Source: Candidatus Thiodiazotropha sp.
GTDB lineage: Bacteria > Pseudomonadota > Gammaproteobacteria > Chromatiales > Chromatiaceae
Direction: 5' to 3'
Assembly (NCBI GenBank): GCA_023838465.1
Contig: JAIVEQ010000024.1
Span: 1 to 61,688, forward strand
DNA length: 61,688 nt
Shown here one piece after another: positions 1-8,769 of the stretch (position 1 is the stretch's first letter; each line of letters opens with the position of its first letter). The notes beneath the pieces are model-generated. The model was not told the origin of the DNA. It saw nothing but the letters and a program-made list of their open reading frames with translations, and ran no database searches. The position numbers and the translations under genes are program-made.

Positions 1-25
1 GCTAAATTTCGTACACTGTAAATGC

Positions 26-349
26 CTACAAGGCTATACTATGCTGCACATAATTGAATATTATGTCGTTGCGAAATCCGGATATAGCCAATTTTTTTTG
101 AAGGTTACTTTCTAGCTTTTCGATTTCAGTGTTATTTATAACAACTTCTTCATCAGCTTTACTTGCGGCTAATACAATCAACGGCAAATTACCCAATGAT
201 AATAGGGGTGGTGTTGTTGGGTTTAGGCCTTCCCTCATCACTAATGTTTCATTCAGGGCTGCCTGTACTATCTTAGTACTATTTTGAACAGCAGATTTCG
301 CTTTCACTATATCAGGAGGCAAGAGAAATTCTTGTCTGTCCGCATCCAA
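26..349 (-). pseudogene. Probable remnant of an alpha/beta hydrolase C-terminal region
   Basis: A 107-codon open frame (TTG start) lies just downstream of the mscS-type gene on the same strand. Residues about 50-60 (LGNLPLIVLAAS) followed by a Leu/Gln-rich helix and a terminal QHS resemble the stretch of alpha/beta hydrolases between the last core strand and the catalytic His. The nucleophile-elbow half of such an enzyme is absent, because an in-frame stop lies just upstream and the channel gene ends at 393. The frame also stops right after the putative His. I infer a decayed fragment. It could instead be an unrelated small protein, since the similarity is judged by eye only. Confidence 0.4.
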
Positions 350-392
350 CTATCCCATTATTCGAAAATCCATAATTCAACATTCAAAATTA

Positions 393-2150
393 TTATTTTA
401 CAGTGGGAAAAACCACAGGAGGAGGTTTCACTCCAGTGCCTGTTGTTTCGGCAAAGATTGTCTTGGCATATGATTGCCCAAGCTCGAAGGCCTGTTTCTG
501 ATCCATCTCGGCAGCAGCTTCTGATTCCGCTGTCTCTTGTTTCATGTAAAGGGTCTGGGTCGGAAAGGCAAACTCAACCCCCAGTTTTTGTGCCAAACGT
601 AATATATCAAGCATAAAGCGATGGCGTTCGCGCAGTTCGGTATTCCACTCCGGTGTCTCCCAGAAGACATATAACAGCACATCGAGTGATGAAGCGGCGA
701 ACTCGTTGAGATAGACGTGATAGTAATCTTTTCTCATATAGGGGTGCTGACGTACCAACTCTCTGACACCCTCACAAAAGGCATCTATACGATCAGGGGG
801 TGTGTCGTAAGTGAGTGACAATTTGCATGACAGGCGTCTATACCGACGCTCACCCATATTATCCACAGTAGCTGTAATAAACTTGGAATTCGGAACAGTG
901 ACGACTGAATTGTAGAATGTGCGAACACGCGTACTGCGGAAGCCTATTCTCTCGACACTGCCTTCTGCACCATCGACAATAATCCAGTCTCCTACTGAAA
1001 AAGTGCGGTCCATAAGCACGGTTACGGAGCCAAACAGGTTCTGCACCATATCCTTTGCGGCCAAGGCAAAGGCCAGGCCACCCAGGCCAAGACCTGCGAG
1101 CAGACTTGAAATGTCGATATTCAGGTTGTCGGCAATAAAGACGAAACCGATAACCGTTACAAATACCTTCAAGGTCCGGGGGATGAGGGGAACCAGGGCA
1201 TCATCAAGCTTATTACTGGTTAGTTGCGCTTTTTTGTGAAGATAGGCAGAAATCAGATCAACCATACGGTATGCGGCCCACACACCTGAGATACTTGCCA
1301 GGAACTTGACGGCAATCAGCAGGACCAGCATGACACTTTCTGAAAGTCCCATCAGGTTGATGCTGACCCACCAGATGATGGCCATCGCCATCAAACCCAA
1401 TGGGCGCAATATATCTTCCGATATCTCCTTGAACTCACCATGATCGGTACTGCCGCGCCAACGCCGTACACCACTTCTGAGGAAAAAAGAGACCAGTTTA
1501 TCGATGATCAAACCCATCAGAATCATTAACAGCAAGCCAATCCACTGCCAATTCTGTAACTGAAAAGTGGACTCTTTCAGCGATGCGGGTATCTTTTGCC
1601 GAAAGCGAATGTGCCAGGGAACATAGGAGGCCTCATTGTCTTTGCCACTTACCCGCTCTGCGGTTGAGACTTCATCCAGGATGGCGGGTAACTTGGCTAT
1701 CGTATCCCGGTCAAAAAGCCAGCGTCCGGATTCGGTACGGGAGATGGTTACATCACCGTTCTCATAATTATGAAAAAGATAGGATGAGCCTTCACTTCGA
1801 GTCGGTATCTTTTTTACATCGATGATCTTTGTATGATCAAGCACCTCTAGCAGCATCCAGGCCAGGTCTTCGCCTCTCTCCGCCCTGACCAGTGAGTTGA
1901 TCTCTGAGATGTCGAGGGTTGATACTGCCGCCTCGATCCTTTCTGCGGAACCACGCTTAATATCATTCATGGCATGGAGAAAGGTCTCCATGGTGGCACG
2001 AGGTGATTTCAGGCCTTCCGGAATGATCTCTTTAATAGCATCGGTATTCTCCGACACATCCCGCACAGCCTCTTCCGCCCAGCTAACCGAGGCAGAAAAG
2101 AGCAAAACAACGATGGAAATGAAACGGAGCAAGATCGGTCTGATGGTCAT
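393..2150 (-). CDS. Mechanosensitive ion channel, MscS family, with periplasmic N-domain
   Basis: Inner-membrane channel expected to open under membrane tension and release solutes during osmotic downshock. The 585-residue protein has a cleavable-looking signal peptide (about 1-25, ending SVSWA), then a roughly 170-residue periplasmic domain. Membrane segments follow at about 200-225, 247-268 and 271-298, then the Gly/Ala-rich MscS pore helix (LLAGLGLGGLAFALAAKD, about residue 350) and the beta domain that follows it (SVGDWIIVDGAEGSVERIG). It is about twice the size of E. coli MscS, so it belongs to the larger MscS-like group. The start codon precedes the signal peptide directly. The gene stands alone, divergent from the glutamate-synthase-like gene. 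Confidence 0.9.
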   Translation of the reverse strand: MTIRPILLRFISIVVLLFSASVSWAEEAVRDVSENTDAIKEIIPEGLKSPRATMETFLHAMNDIKRGSAERIEAAVSTLDISEINSLVRAERGEDLAWMLLEVLDHTKIIDVKKIPTRSEGSSYLFHNYENGDVTISRTESGRWLFDRDTIAKLPAILDEVSTAERVSGKDNEASYVPWHIRFRQKIPASLKESTFQLQNWQWIGLLLMILMGLIIDKLVSFFLRSGVRRWRGSTDHGEFKEISEDILRPLGLMAMAIIWWVSINLMGLSESVMLVLLIAVKFLASISGVWAAYRMVDLISAYLHKKAQLTSNKLDDALVPLIPRTLKVFVTVIGFVFIADNLNIDISSLLAGLGLGGLAFALAAKDMVQNLFGSVTVLMDRTFSVGDWIIVDGAEGSVERIGFRSTRVRTFYNSVVTVPNSKFITATVDNMGERRYRRLSCKLSLTYDTPPDRIDAFCEGVRELVRQHPYMRKDYYHVYLNEFAASSLDVLLYVFWETPEWNTELRERHRFMLDILRLAQKLGVEFAFPTQTLYMKQETAESEAAAEMDQKQAFELGQSYAKTIFAETTGTGVKPPPVVFPTVK

Positions 2151-2358
2151 CGCCTACACCCTATTGTTCAATGCAATGGGCGGCTATTCTAGGTCCCTGG
2201 CAAAAAATAATCATCTACTGTAGTGATTAAGTTCCTGAAGTGCAGGCCGATAATAGGGATGGAACTTCGGGTTTGAACGTACGTGGTTCATCGTAGGCTT
2301 GGAAAGGAAGTCGCACCGCTATGATGAATTGCCCTTAGGTTTGAACATCACCTGGCGA

Positions 2359-2420
2359 GCAGCCCGTAGCTTGTAGTTTCATCCATTTCCCATTTTATTT
2401 GCTGTCGTGCGACGGGCTGC
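2359..2420. other. Inverted repeat in the 2151-2448 intergenic region
   Basis: The 298-base gap between the divergent channel and glutamate-synthase-like genes contains a 9-base inverted repeat. The arms are GCAGCCCGT at 2359-2367 and ACGGGCTGC at 2412-2420, separated by 44 AT-rich bases, and the right arm ends 28 bases before the chosen start codon at 2449. It could be a leader hairpin, an operator or a decayed intergenic repeat; the sequence does not decide. I saw no other gene in the gap. Confidence 0.35.
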
Positions 2421-2448
2421 AGCGAACCTAATTTTAGGCGGGATTGAA

Positions 2449-3975
2449 ATGAGTGATTCAGGCTTCACGATGCAAACCTTTCTTATCGGCACCTTAGAGG
2501 TCTTCTCCTTTATCCTGATTGTATTGCTTGGCGGGTTGCTTATAGCGGTGATCGTCACCTATATCTATGACGTAACTCAGACCAAGACGGCAATTCGCAG
2601 AAACTATCCTGTGATAGGCCATTTTCGTTATTTCTTCGAACACTTAGGGGAGTTCTTCCGCCAGTATTTTTTCGCCATGGATCGGGAGGAGTTGCCGTTC
2701 AATCGTGCACAGCGGGCCTGGGTCTACCGGGCCGGTAAAGACCTACCCAATACAGTCGCTTTTGGTTCTACTCGGGATATCCGTCGACCGGGCTCGATTC
2801 TGTTTGTCAATTGTCCCTTTCCTACCCTTGGTGAGGATGCCGTTCCTCCTGGGTATATCACCATAGGTGAAAGCTGTCGTAACCCCTATACCACTGATTC
2901 GTTGTTCAATATCTCGGGTATGAGCTATGGGGCGTTATCTAAACCGGCTGTATTGGCACTCTCAATGGGTGCGCAAAAGGCAGGTTGTTGGATTAATACT
3001 GGTGAGGGTGGTGTTTCACCCTATCATCTTGAAGGGGGCGCTGCGATCGTTTTTCAGATTGGAACGGCAAAGAACGGCGTGCGTGACATGGCCGGAAATC
3101 TCAGTGATGAGAAGCTGCAAGAGGTTTCATCTCTCTCTCAGGTGAAGATGTTTGAAATCAAACTAAGCCAGGGTGCCAAGCCTGGTAAAGGGGGTATCCT
3201 GCCTGGTAAAAAGGTGACTCGGGAGATCGCTGCAATTAGAGGTATAGCTGTAGGTGAAGACGCTATCAGTCCTAATCGTCATACGGATGTTCGCTGTAAC
3301 AATGACCTAATGGATATGATTAAGCGGGTGCGCGATGTTACGGGTAAACCGGTAGGCTTCAAAACCGTGATCGGTGGACCTCAATGGTTGGATGGTTTGT
3401 TTGCGGACATCAACAAGCGGGGATTGGATTATGCGCCGGATTTTATCACCTTGGATGGTAGCGATGGAGGTACCGGTGCCGCACCTATGCCACTGATCGA
3501 TGCAGTTGGCCTGTCATTGAGAGAGAGTCTCTATGTACTGGTGGATAAGTTGAATGCCCATGGTTTGCGTGAAAGAGTCAAGGTTATCGCCTCCGGTAAG
3601 CTGATAACGCCTGCGGATATTGCCTGGGCACTCTGTGTGGGAGCAGACTTTGTCACCTTAGCACGGGGCTTTATGTTTGCCTTAGGTTGTATACAGGCAT
3701 TGCAATGTAACAAAAACAGCTGTCCGACCGGCATCACAACCCATGATCCTAATCTGCAAAAAGGATTGGTACCTGAAGTGAAAGCAGAGCGGGTTGCCAA
3801 CTATGTTGGTCATCTGGTGCACGAGGTTGGCGTGATAGCACACTCATGTGGTGCCAAATCACCTCGCGAACTACGTCGGCATCACGCCAGAATCGTAACG
3901 GCGGATGGTCCATCTGTTGGCTTGGATGAGCGATTTCCGCCAATACAGTCTATAAAGCCTGAAGTTACTATTTAG
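2449..3975 (+). CDS. FMN-binding glutamate synthase family protein (GltB-domain-2-like), membrane-anchored
   Basis: Belongs to the stand-alone family carrying the glutamate synthase FMN/Fe-S domain. Visible landmarks are a hydrophobic N-terminal segment (about residues 10-40), [13 protein letters not shown], the phosphate-binding [26 protein letters not shown], and a Cys set [12 protein letters not shown] resembling the 3Fe-4S ligands of GltB, followed by PTGITTHDP. It lacks the amidotransferase and GXGXG domains of true GOGAT, so it may not make glutamate; the physiological reaction of this family is unclear to me. I chose ATG 2449, preceded by a weak AGGCGG-like site, rather than GTG 2407. 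Its 3' end overlaps the convergent rpiA by 8 bases. Confidence 0.88.
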   Translation: MSDSGFTMQTFLIGTLEVFSFILIVLLGGLLIAVIVTYIYDVTQTKTAIRRNYPVIGHFRYFFEHLGEFFRQYFFAMDREELPFNRAQRAWVYRAGKDLPNTVAFGSTRDIRRPGSILFVNCPFPTLGEDAVPPGYITIGESCRNPYTTDSLFNISGMSYGALSKPAVLALSMGAQKAGCWINTGEGGVSPYHLEGGAAIVFQIGTAKNGVRDMAGNLSDEKLQEVSSLSQVKMFEIKLSQGAKPGKGGILPGKKVTREIAAIRGIAVGEDAISPNRHTDVRCNNDLMDMIKRVRDVTGKPVGFKTVIGGPQWLDGLFADINKRGLDYAPDFITLDGSDGGTGAAPMPLIDAVGLSLRESLYVLVDKLNAHGLRERVKVIASGKLITPADIAWALCVGADFVTLARGFMFALGCIQALQCNKNSCPTGITTHDPNLQKGLVPEVKAERVANYVGHLVHEVGVIAHSCGAKSPRELRRHHARIVTADGPSVGLDERFPPIQSIKPEVTI

Positions 3976-4627
3976 GCAACACCGTTTTGGGCCCCTTTTC
4001 TGTGCCAAGTATCAATACATCAGCACCACGCAGGGCAAAAATGCCTGTTGTGACAACCCCTGCAATGGCGTTAATGTTTTGTTCCATCTCCCTTGGCTTC
4101 ATGATCTCCAGGTTGTGGACATCCAAGATAACGTTGCCGTTGTCAGTGACGAAGTTATCCCGCCATACTGGCGTACCGCCTAATTTGACCAGCTGTCTAG
4201 CTACATGACTGCGTGCCATGGGTATCACTTCAACAGGTAGCGGAAAGTTGCCAAGTATATCCACCAATTTACTCTCGTCGGCAATACAGACAAACTTTTT
4301 ACTTGCTCCAGCGATGATTTTCTCCCGGGTCAAGGCGCCGCCACCACCTTTGATCAAGTTTAGGTAGTGATCAGATTCGTCAGCGCCATCAATATAGATT
4401 TCGAGTTCACCAGCCGAATTAAGCTCCAAAACAGGTATGCCATGACTTTTCAATCGCTCCGTTGACGCCTCTGAGCTAGAGACAGTACCGTCGATCTTAC
4501 TTTTTATGGTGGCAAGGTAGTCGATGAAGTGGTTTACCGTGGAGCCTGTGCCGACGCCTATAACACCACCTTTGACATAGCTAAGAGCAGCCTCAGCGGC
4601 CTGTTTTTTGAGTTTGTCTGCATTCAT
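3968..4627 (-). CDS. rpiA: Ribose-5-phosphate isomerase A
   Basis: Interconverts ribose 5-phosphate and ribulose 5-phosphate in the cytosolic non-oxidative pentose phosphate pathway, and also serves the Calvin cycle where that exists. The protein is 219 residues, the same length as E. coli RpiA. The family signatures are present: [12 protein letters not shown] near residue 25, DGADE near residue 83 and [11 protein letters not shown] near residue 94, which build the substrate pocket. A good AGGAG ribosome site sits just before ATG 4627. The gene is convergent with the glutamate-synthase-like gene, with which it shares its last 8 bases, so the two transcripts overlap. Confidence 0.97.
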   Translation of the reverse strand: MNADKLKKQAAEAALSYVKGGVIGVGTGSTVNHFIDYLATIKSKIDGTVSSSEASTERLKSHGIPVLELNSAGELEIYIDGADESDHYLNLIKGGGGALTREKIIAGASKKFVCIADESKLVDILGNFPLPVEVIPMARSHVARQLVKLGGTPVWRDNFVTDNGNVILDVHNLEIMKPREMEQNINAIAGVVTTGIFALRGADVLILGTEKGPKTVLPK

Positions 4628-4812
4628 TATATTTCTCCTACTACAGCTGTATTAAACAGCAGGTACGAATCGATGCCCATCAAATAAGCTTTTATCATGT
4701 TTCAGATCAGTATCTGAACAATGCGGTTTCCTGGTGCAGACCAAAGGGGAGGGTAAGACATTACCTCTTTGGAAGCCCTGTCAGGTGAGGCTGGTAAATA
4801 GTTACCATAGCT

Positions 4813-4854
4813 TTTCTTCAAGTGTGGGTAATAATACCCATCCAAGTGAAGAAA
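4813..4854. other. Nested hairpin in the rpiA-ilvA intergenic region
   Basis: The roughly 390-base gap between the divergent rpiA and ilvA genes holds a two-layer inverted repeat. The outer arms are TTTCTTCA (4813-4820) and TGAAGAAA (4847-4854); the inner arms are TGGGTA (4825-4830) and TACCCA (4835-4840) around an ATAA loop. It has no following T-run, so it is not a classical terminator. It may be an operator for one of the two genes or part of an ilvA leader. I saw no leader peptide or other gene in the rest of the gap. Confidence 0.45.
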
Positions 4855-5019
4855 GTCAGGTTTACTAAGGTGTCAGGCTGGTTAGTCAACAATACCAAAT
4901 AAGTGGCGCTGCTGATATGTGCTTTCTCTACCTGGTAACGTCATCCTTGCCGAGGACCTCTTCAATGGGTAATGTTGAGCAACCAACTATCCCGTTGGTA
5001 ATAGTTATTGGACGAGTTC

Positions 5020-6540
5020 ATGCCTCAACGTTATATCGAAAAAATCCTGCGAGCACGTGTCTATGATGTGGCAAAGGAGACGCCCCTTGATAAAGTCAAT
5101 CTTCTCTCTGCGCGTCTGGATAACCAGATTTTCCTTAAGCGAGAAGATCTACAGCCTGTTTTCTCCTTCAAATTACGTGGTGCCTATAACAAGATGGTTA
5201 ACCTGTCTGATGATGTCAAAAAACAGGGTGTTATAGCTGCATCAGCGGGTAATCATGCCCAAGGGGTCGCGCTAGCGGCACAAAAGTTAAAGATTCAAGC
5301 CCTGATAGTGATGCCCAAAACAACACCTCCTATTAAGGTGCAGTCGGTAAAGAATCTTGGTGCAAAAATTATCCTGGCCGGTGATTCCTATGATGAGGCA
5401 TACACCCGCTCTCAACTCATTGCACAAGAGCGGAATCTGACATTTATTCATCCTTTCGATGATGCTGAGGTCATTGCAGGACAGGGAACCATAGGGATGG
5501 AGTTGTTGCGCCAACACCCATCTCCTCCGGAGGCGATATTTGTACCTGTTGGAGGAGGAGGGTTAATTGCCGGTATTGGTGCATACATAAAGTATGTTTA
5601 CCCACAGGTGAAGATTATTGGCGTTGAGCCGGAAGATGCACCATCGCTTCATGCTGCATTAAATGCAAATCGTAGGGTGAAACTCAAGCAGGTGGGTATT
5701 TTTGCTGATGGGGTAGCGGTAAAACAGGTGGGTAAAGAGACTTTCCGTCTGGCGAGAAAGGTAGTGGATGAAGTGGTACTGGTAACTACCGATGAAATCT
5801 GTGCCGCAATTAAAGATATCTATGACGATACCAGGACAACCGCAGAACCTGCAGGTGCACTATCTGTGGCAGGCATGAAGCGATACATCAAACGGGAAGG
5901 TGTAACCGGTAAGCAATTGATTGCAATCAACAGTGGAGCCAATATCAATTTCGATCGTTTACGGCATGTGGCTGAACGCGCAGAGTTTGGTGAACGTAGA
6001 GAAGCTTTGTTTGCTGTTCAGATCCCAGAACGACCTGGAAGCTTCTTAAAATTCTGCAAACTGATAGGTAAGCGCAGCATCACAGAATTCAACTATCGCT
6101 ATAGTGATGCCAGGCAGGCACAGATATTTGTCGGTATCGAATTGAGTAATGGAGATGAGGAGAAGAAGGTACTGTTTCAACGCTTTGTTGATAAAGGCTA
6201 CTCCATTGTGGATATGACGGATAATGAAACAGCAAAATTACATATCCGATATATGGTTGGCGGTCATGCACAAGGTCTTGAACGTGAGAATCTGATACGT
6301 TTTGAGTTTCCTGAAAGACCCGGTGCACTGCTCTATTTTCTGGGTCATCTGGGCAAAGAGTGGAACATCAGCCTGTTCCACTATAGGAATCATGGTGCTG
6401 CTTACGGACGCGTATTAATGGGTATTCAGGTATCAAACGCTGATAGAAGTACCCTTCATAAACGATTGAAGAAACTGGATTACCCCTTTTGGGATGAAAC
6501 AGAAAATCCAGCCTACCGCTTATTTGCAGGGATTGTCTAA
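5020..6540 (+). CDS. ilvA: Threonine ammonia-lyase (threonine deaminase), biosynthetic
   Basis: PLP enzyme converting threonine to 2-oxobutanoate and ammonia, the first committed step of isoleucine synthesis. The N-terminal catalytic domain shows SFKLRGAYNKM with the PLP lysine (near residue 58) and the glycine loop VGGGGLIAGIG. The C-terminal third carries two ACT-like regulatory modules, each opening with an ERPG motif (QIPERPGSFLKF and EFPERPGALLYF), as expected for the isoleucine-inhibited long form. Length (506 residues) matches E. coli IlvA (514). I prefer ATG 5020, preceded by GGACGAG, over an in-frame TTG 12 bases upstream, because MPQRYIEKILRA begins where family members begin. Followed by a strong terminator. 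Confidence 0.96.
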   Translation: MPQRYIEKILRARVYDVAKETPLDKVNLLSARLDNQIFLKREDLQPVFSFKLRGAYNKMVNLSDDVKKQGVIAASAGNHAQGVALAAQKLKIQALIVMPKTTPPIKVQSVKNLGAKIILAGDSYDEAYTRSQLIAQERNLTFIHPFDDAEVIAGQGTIGMELLRQHPSPPEAIFVPVGGGGLIAGIGAYIKYVYPQVKIIGVEPEDAPSLHAALNANRRVKLKQVGIFADGVAVKQVGKETFRLARKVVDEVVLVTTDEICAAIKDIYDDTRTTAEPAGALSVAGMKRYIKREGVTGKQLIAINSGANINFDRLRHVAERAEFGERREALFAVQIPERPGSFLKFCKLIGKRSITEFNYRYSDARQAQIFVGIELSNGDEEKKVLFQRFVDKGYSIVDMTDNETAKLHIRYMVGGHAQGLERENLIRFEFPERPGALLYFLGHLGKEWNISLFHYRNHGAAYGRVLMGIQVSNADRSTLHKRLKKLDYPFWDETENPAYRLFAGIV

Positions 6541-6607
6541 CTTGTTGAAATATTAGGTGTATTTAAGGATTAAATCGGTGGGCTAGCTATCAGTTTAGCC
6601 TCCCTGA

Positions 6608-6642
6608 AAACAACAAACCCCGCATCGCGGGGTTTGTTGTTT
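6608..6642. terminator. Bidirectional rho-independent terminator
   Basis: A perfect 16-base-pair stem (6608-6623 with 6627-6642) closes on a 3-base ATC loop. The arms have GC-rich tips and A/T-rich bases, so the structure ends in a T-rich stretch on both strands. It lies between convergent ilvA (ending 6540) and the Lys/Ala-rich protein gene (ending 6662), and can serve both. Confidence 0.93.
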
Positions 6643-6661
6643 GTGCCTGCGATCAACAGTA

Positions 6662-7117
6662 CTACTTAGCAGGCCTTTTCTTGCGAGGTGTCACTTTCCT
6701 TGGACGTGCCGGTGTTTTTCTCACGGCGGTCTTCTTCTTCGAAGCGGCCTTTTTCTTGGTAGCCTTCTTCTTCGTAGCTACCCGCTTTTTAGCAACCTTC
6801 TTCTTGGCTGCTTTTTTCTTTACTACCCTCTTCTTTGCAGAGGCCTTCTTCTTAGCGACCTTCTTCTTAGCAACTTTCTTCTTAGCAACCTTCTTCTTGG
6901 TAGCTCTTTTTTTTACTACCCTCTTCTTTGCAGAGGCCTTCTTCTTAGCAACTCTTTTCTTCGTTGCTACCTTCTTTTTTGAGACTCTTTTCTTTGCCAC
7001 GACTCTCTTCTTAGCCGTTGCCTTTTTCTTAGCAACCTTCCTTCTTGCGGTTACTTTCTTGGTTGTGGTTGAACGTCTAACTGCTGCCTTCTTTTTGGCG
7101 GCCTTTTTCTTCGCCAT
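6662..7117 (-). CDS. Lysine/alanine-rich histone H1-like DNA-binding protein
   Basis: A 151-residue, extremely basic protein made almost entirely of K, A, R, V and T in degenerate KKKxAKKR-type repeats, with no hydrophobic core. The composition matches bacterial H1-like proteins such as chlamydial HctB and the C-terminal tails of AlgP/PhaF-type proteins. These bind DNA nonspecifically and help compact the nucleoid or regulate transcription. A DNA-level direct repeat of 36 bases recurs 93 bases apart (6821-6856 and 6914-6949), so the number of repeats may vary by slippage. A GGGAGGGAA ribosome site precedes ATG 7117 and a strong promoter lies upstream. DNA binding is inferred from composition only. 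Confidence 0.85.
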   Translation of the reverse strand: MAKKKAAKKKAAVRRSTTTKKVTARRKVAKKKATAKKRVVAKKRVSKKKVATKKRVAKKKASAKKRVVKKRATKKKVAKKKVAKKKVAKKKASAKKRVVKKKAAKKKVAKKRVATKKKATKKKAASKKKTAVRKTPARPRKVTPRKKRPAK

Positions 7118-7169
7118 GTAACTTCCCTCCCGAGAACACTGCTTGATAGATGAACTGAGTATAATTCAG

Positions 7170-7198
7170 CTTTTAAAAAAATCCAGAATAGATGTCAA
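7170..7198 (-). promoter_or_regulatory. Sigma-70-type promoter for the H1-like gene
   Basis: On the minus strand a perfect TTGACA -35 element (7193-7198) is separated by 17 bases from TAAAAG (7170-7175), which fits a -10 element. The predicted transcript starts near 7163 and has a leader of about 45 bases before ATG 7117. The upstream DNA to about 7240 is very AT-rich, which may act as an UP element. Confidence 0.6.
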
Positions 7199-7305
7199 TC
7201 TTTTTTCAATTAATTCAAATCGTTGTTGTAGATTGATGTCAGCTAAGTGGTATTAATGGTGTTGTTTTGGTAAACAATGTCATCGCTATAATCACTTTCA
7301 AGCTG

Positions 7306-7899
7306 TTAAGAAGATGTAATCTTGTGAATAGATTCCTCAGTTATTACAGCATCAAGTGGAATATCCCAAGGATTAGTAGATAGCTTGGATACCAGTTGGA
7401 ATTCATGTGCTAAACCAATCAGTTTGGGGCCTTGTAGTTGAGAACGCAGCTTACGATAAGCAAAGGTACGGTCATAATAACCACCTCCCATACCGACCCG
7501 ATGACCCTTTCTGTCGAATGCAATCAGTGGAACAAACACCATATCCAAAGCCCATGGTTTGATCAGTTGTCGATGTTTGAAGCGGGGTTCCGGAATGCCA
7601 AAGCAGTTGATTGTGAATTTTTTGCTATGTGAGTAAGGGGCAAACCATAACCGGTTTGCAGGATAATGGCTTAATATCGGTAGATAGGTTGATTTACCGG
7701 CCTGTAGTGCAAGTTGTAATAAGGGTGTCGAATCCATCTCACCGCGCATGGCGTAGTAGAAGGCAATACGTTGACTCTGCCTGAATGGCTTGTAGTTAGA
7801 GGCTAGATGGAGAATTTTCTGGCTATGAAGCTTGAGAGTTTGTCGGCTTAGTTGTTGCCGTTGCGCTTTGATCTGCCGGCGTAGTCGCTGTGTTTCCAT
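7306..7899 (-). CDS. fau: 5-formyltetrahydrofolate cyclo-ligase
   Basis: ATP-dependent enzyme turning 5-formyl-THF into 5,10-methenyl-THF, returning a storage or inhibitory folate to the one-carbon pool. The frame shows the family features: a basic N-terminal helix (RRQIKAQRQQLS), the substrate-loop region FYYAMRGEMDSTPLL, and the nucleotide-binding GHRVGMGGGYYDRTFA, with LIGLAHEFQ after it. I start it at ATG 7899 (198 residues). The frame stays open further upstream, but that extension runs through the 6S RNA. The zapA-ssrS-fau order is classical in gammaproteobacteria, and fau is often made from the same transcript as 6S RNA. Confidence 0.93.
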   Translation of the reverse strand: METQRLRRQIKAQRQQLSRQTLKLHSQKILHLASNYKPFRQSQRIAFYYAMRGEMDSTPLLQLALQAGKSTYLPILSHYPANRLWFAPYSHSKKFTINCFGIPEPRFKHRQLIKPWALDMVFVPLIAFDRKGHRVGMGGGYYDRTFAYRKLRSQLQGPKLIGLAHEFQLVSKLSTNPWDIPLDAVITEESIHKITSS

Positions 7900-7921
7900 T
7901 GCATAGGATGAGGTTGGATAA

Positions 7922-8113
7922 GAGACATCCCCCACATGTGCCGTCGCGTACCTTTGTTCTTGAACCAATGGGTTCAAGTGGGAACAACAGAGGTGCTTCA
8001 GGCTTTCCGCATGGAAACGGACATGCACACCGACACTTTCGTTATGTTCCCAGGGTAGATATTAGGCTCAAGAAAATACCCGGGTTGCTTACGAACACCG
8101 CAGGGGATGCCAT
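7922..8113 (-). ncRNA. ssrS: 6S RNA
   Basis: Regulatory RNA that mimics an open promoter and sequesters sigma-70 RNA polymerase in stationary phase. Read on the minus strand, the 5' arm GGCATCCCC (8111-8103) pairs with GGGGATGTC (7932-7924) to form the closing stem. Conserved 6S blocks are present: GGTGTTCG near the 5' end, TTGAGCC, and the 3' segment TTGAACC followed by GGTTCAA, then ACGCGACGGCA. It lies exactly between zapA and fau, the canonical position. A plausible promoter (TTTGAT, then TAGAGT at 8117-8122) begins near the zapA stop codon. The ends are estimated from the stem and may shift by a few bases. Confidence 0.95.
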
Positions 8114-8137
8114 AACTCTAGGCTAAACCTATTTTGA

Positions 8138-8452
8138 TCAAAGTTCCAGTTGATTGGTTGTATTCAGTGCAATCTCAATCTTTTCCTGCAGGCTTTTTAT
8201 ACGGCGTGTGATGTTTTGTGAGCCGTCTTCTTTGGTTTGCTGAATGAGGAGTAGATCGTTGGCGATATTGAGTGCAGCCATTACAGCCACCCGTTCTGTA
8301 CCAATGACACGTCCGCCCTGGCGGATTTCACGCATCTGGCCGTCAACGTAGGCTGCTGCTTGTAAAAGGGATTCTCGTTCTTCTGCCAGGCAGGAGATAT
8401 GGTACTCTTTGTCGAGAATATTGACAGTCACCGGCAGTTGATTGCTACTCAC
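8138..8452 (-). CDS. zapA: Cell division protein ZapA
   Basis: Cytosolic FtsZ-ring protein that bundles FtsZ filaments at midcell. The 104-residue protein has the ZapA layout: a short beta strand region (VTVNILDKEYHISC), a central helix containing RVAVMAALNIANDLL, and a C-terminal coiled coil (about 75-100). It overlaps the upstream ZapB-like gene by 4 bases (ATGA), so the two are translationally coupled and probably assemble together. The 6S RNA follows 24 bases after its stop codon. Confidence 0.95.
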   Translation of the reverse strand: MSSNQLPVTVNILDKEYHISCLAEERESLLQAAAYVDGQMREIRQGGRVIGTERVAVMAALNIANDLLLIQQTKEDGSQNITRRIKSLQEKIEIALNTTNQLEL

Positions 8453-8688
8453 TGGGGTGCTTCCATCGACTTGAGTCGGGTAATCATGGCTTCAACACGG
8501 GTACGAGCCAGCTCTGTCTTCTCGATAAGGGCAGCTCGCTCGGTAACCAGATTGTCCTGTCTCACGCGCAGGGATTTATTTTCATCTTTGAGGTAGGAAC
8601 AGGCACGTATCAGTTCTTCAACACGAATTTCAAGTGCGCGCAGGTCCATCTCTGCAGGGTTTTGTGTCTCTTTCTCAGTCATGGGCAT
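8449..8688 (-). CDS. ZapB-like small coiled-coil protein (TIGR02449 type)
   Basis: About 79 residues and almost wholly one coiled coil: heptad-like Leu/Val/Ile spacing runs from MDLRALEIRVEELIRAC to the end. The family sits next to zapA in gammaproteobacteria and is regarded as a ZapB-like partner that thickens the Z-ring. The partnership here is inferred from the ATGA overlap with zapA and from the coiled coil. The start is uncertain: ATG 8688 or 8682 both lack a clear ribosome site, and an in-frame TTG lies at 8718. It is divergent from ygfB. Confidence 0.8.
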   Translation of the reverse strand: MPMTEKETQNPAEMDLRALEIRVEELIRACSYLKDENKSLRVRQDNLVTERAALIEKTELARTRVEAMITRLKSMEAPQ

Positions 8689-8769
8689 CAATATAGTGGT
8701 CAGAATGTGGTGGGTCAATCTCTACAGCTGCATGTTATGATTTGTTCCTAATCATAGAGGAAAAAATGC

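Noticed and set aside
6821..6949. Possible CRISPR-like spacing of repeats
   Set aside because: The 36-base units are 93 bases apart, only two exist, and they are coding repeats of a Lys-rich protein.
6681..7121. Phe/Leu-rich frames opposite the Lys-rich gene, which look like a membrane protein
   Set aside because: They are the mirror of the AAG/AAA lysine codons of the H1-like gene. They have no ribosome site, and the real gene has a strong promoter, ribosome site and terminator.
7900..8028. N-terminal extension of the 5-formyl-THF cyclo-ligase frame
   Set aside because: The extra 43 codons lie inside the 6S RNA, do not resemble the enzyme family, and a start at ATG 7899 gives the usual length.
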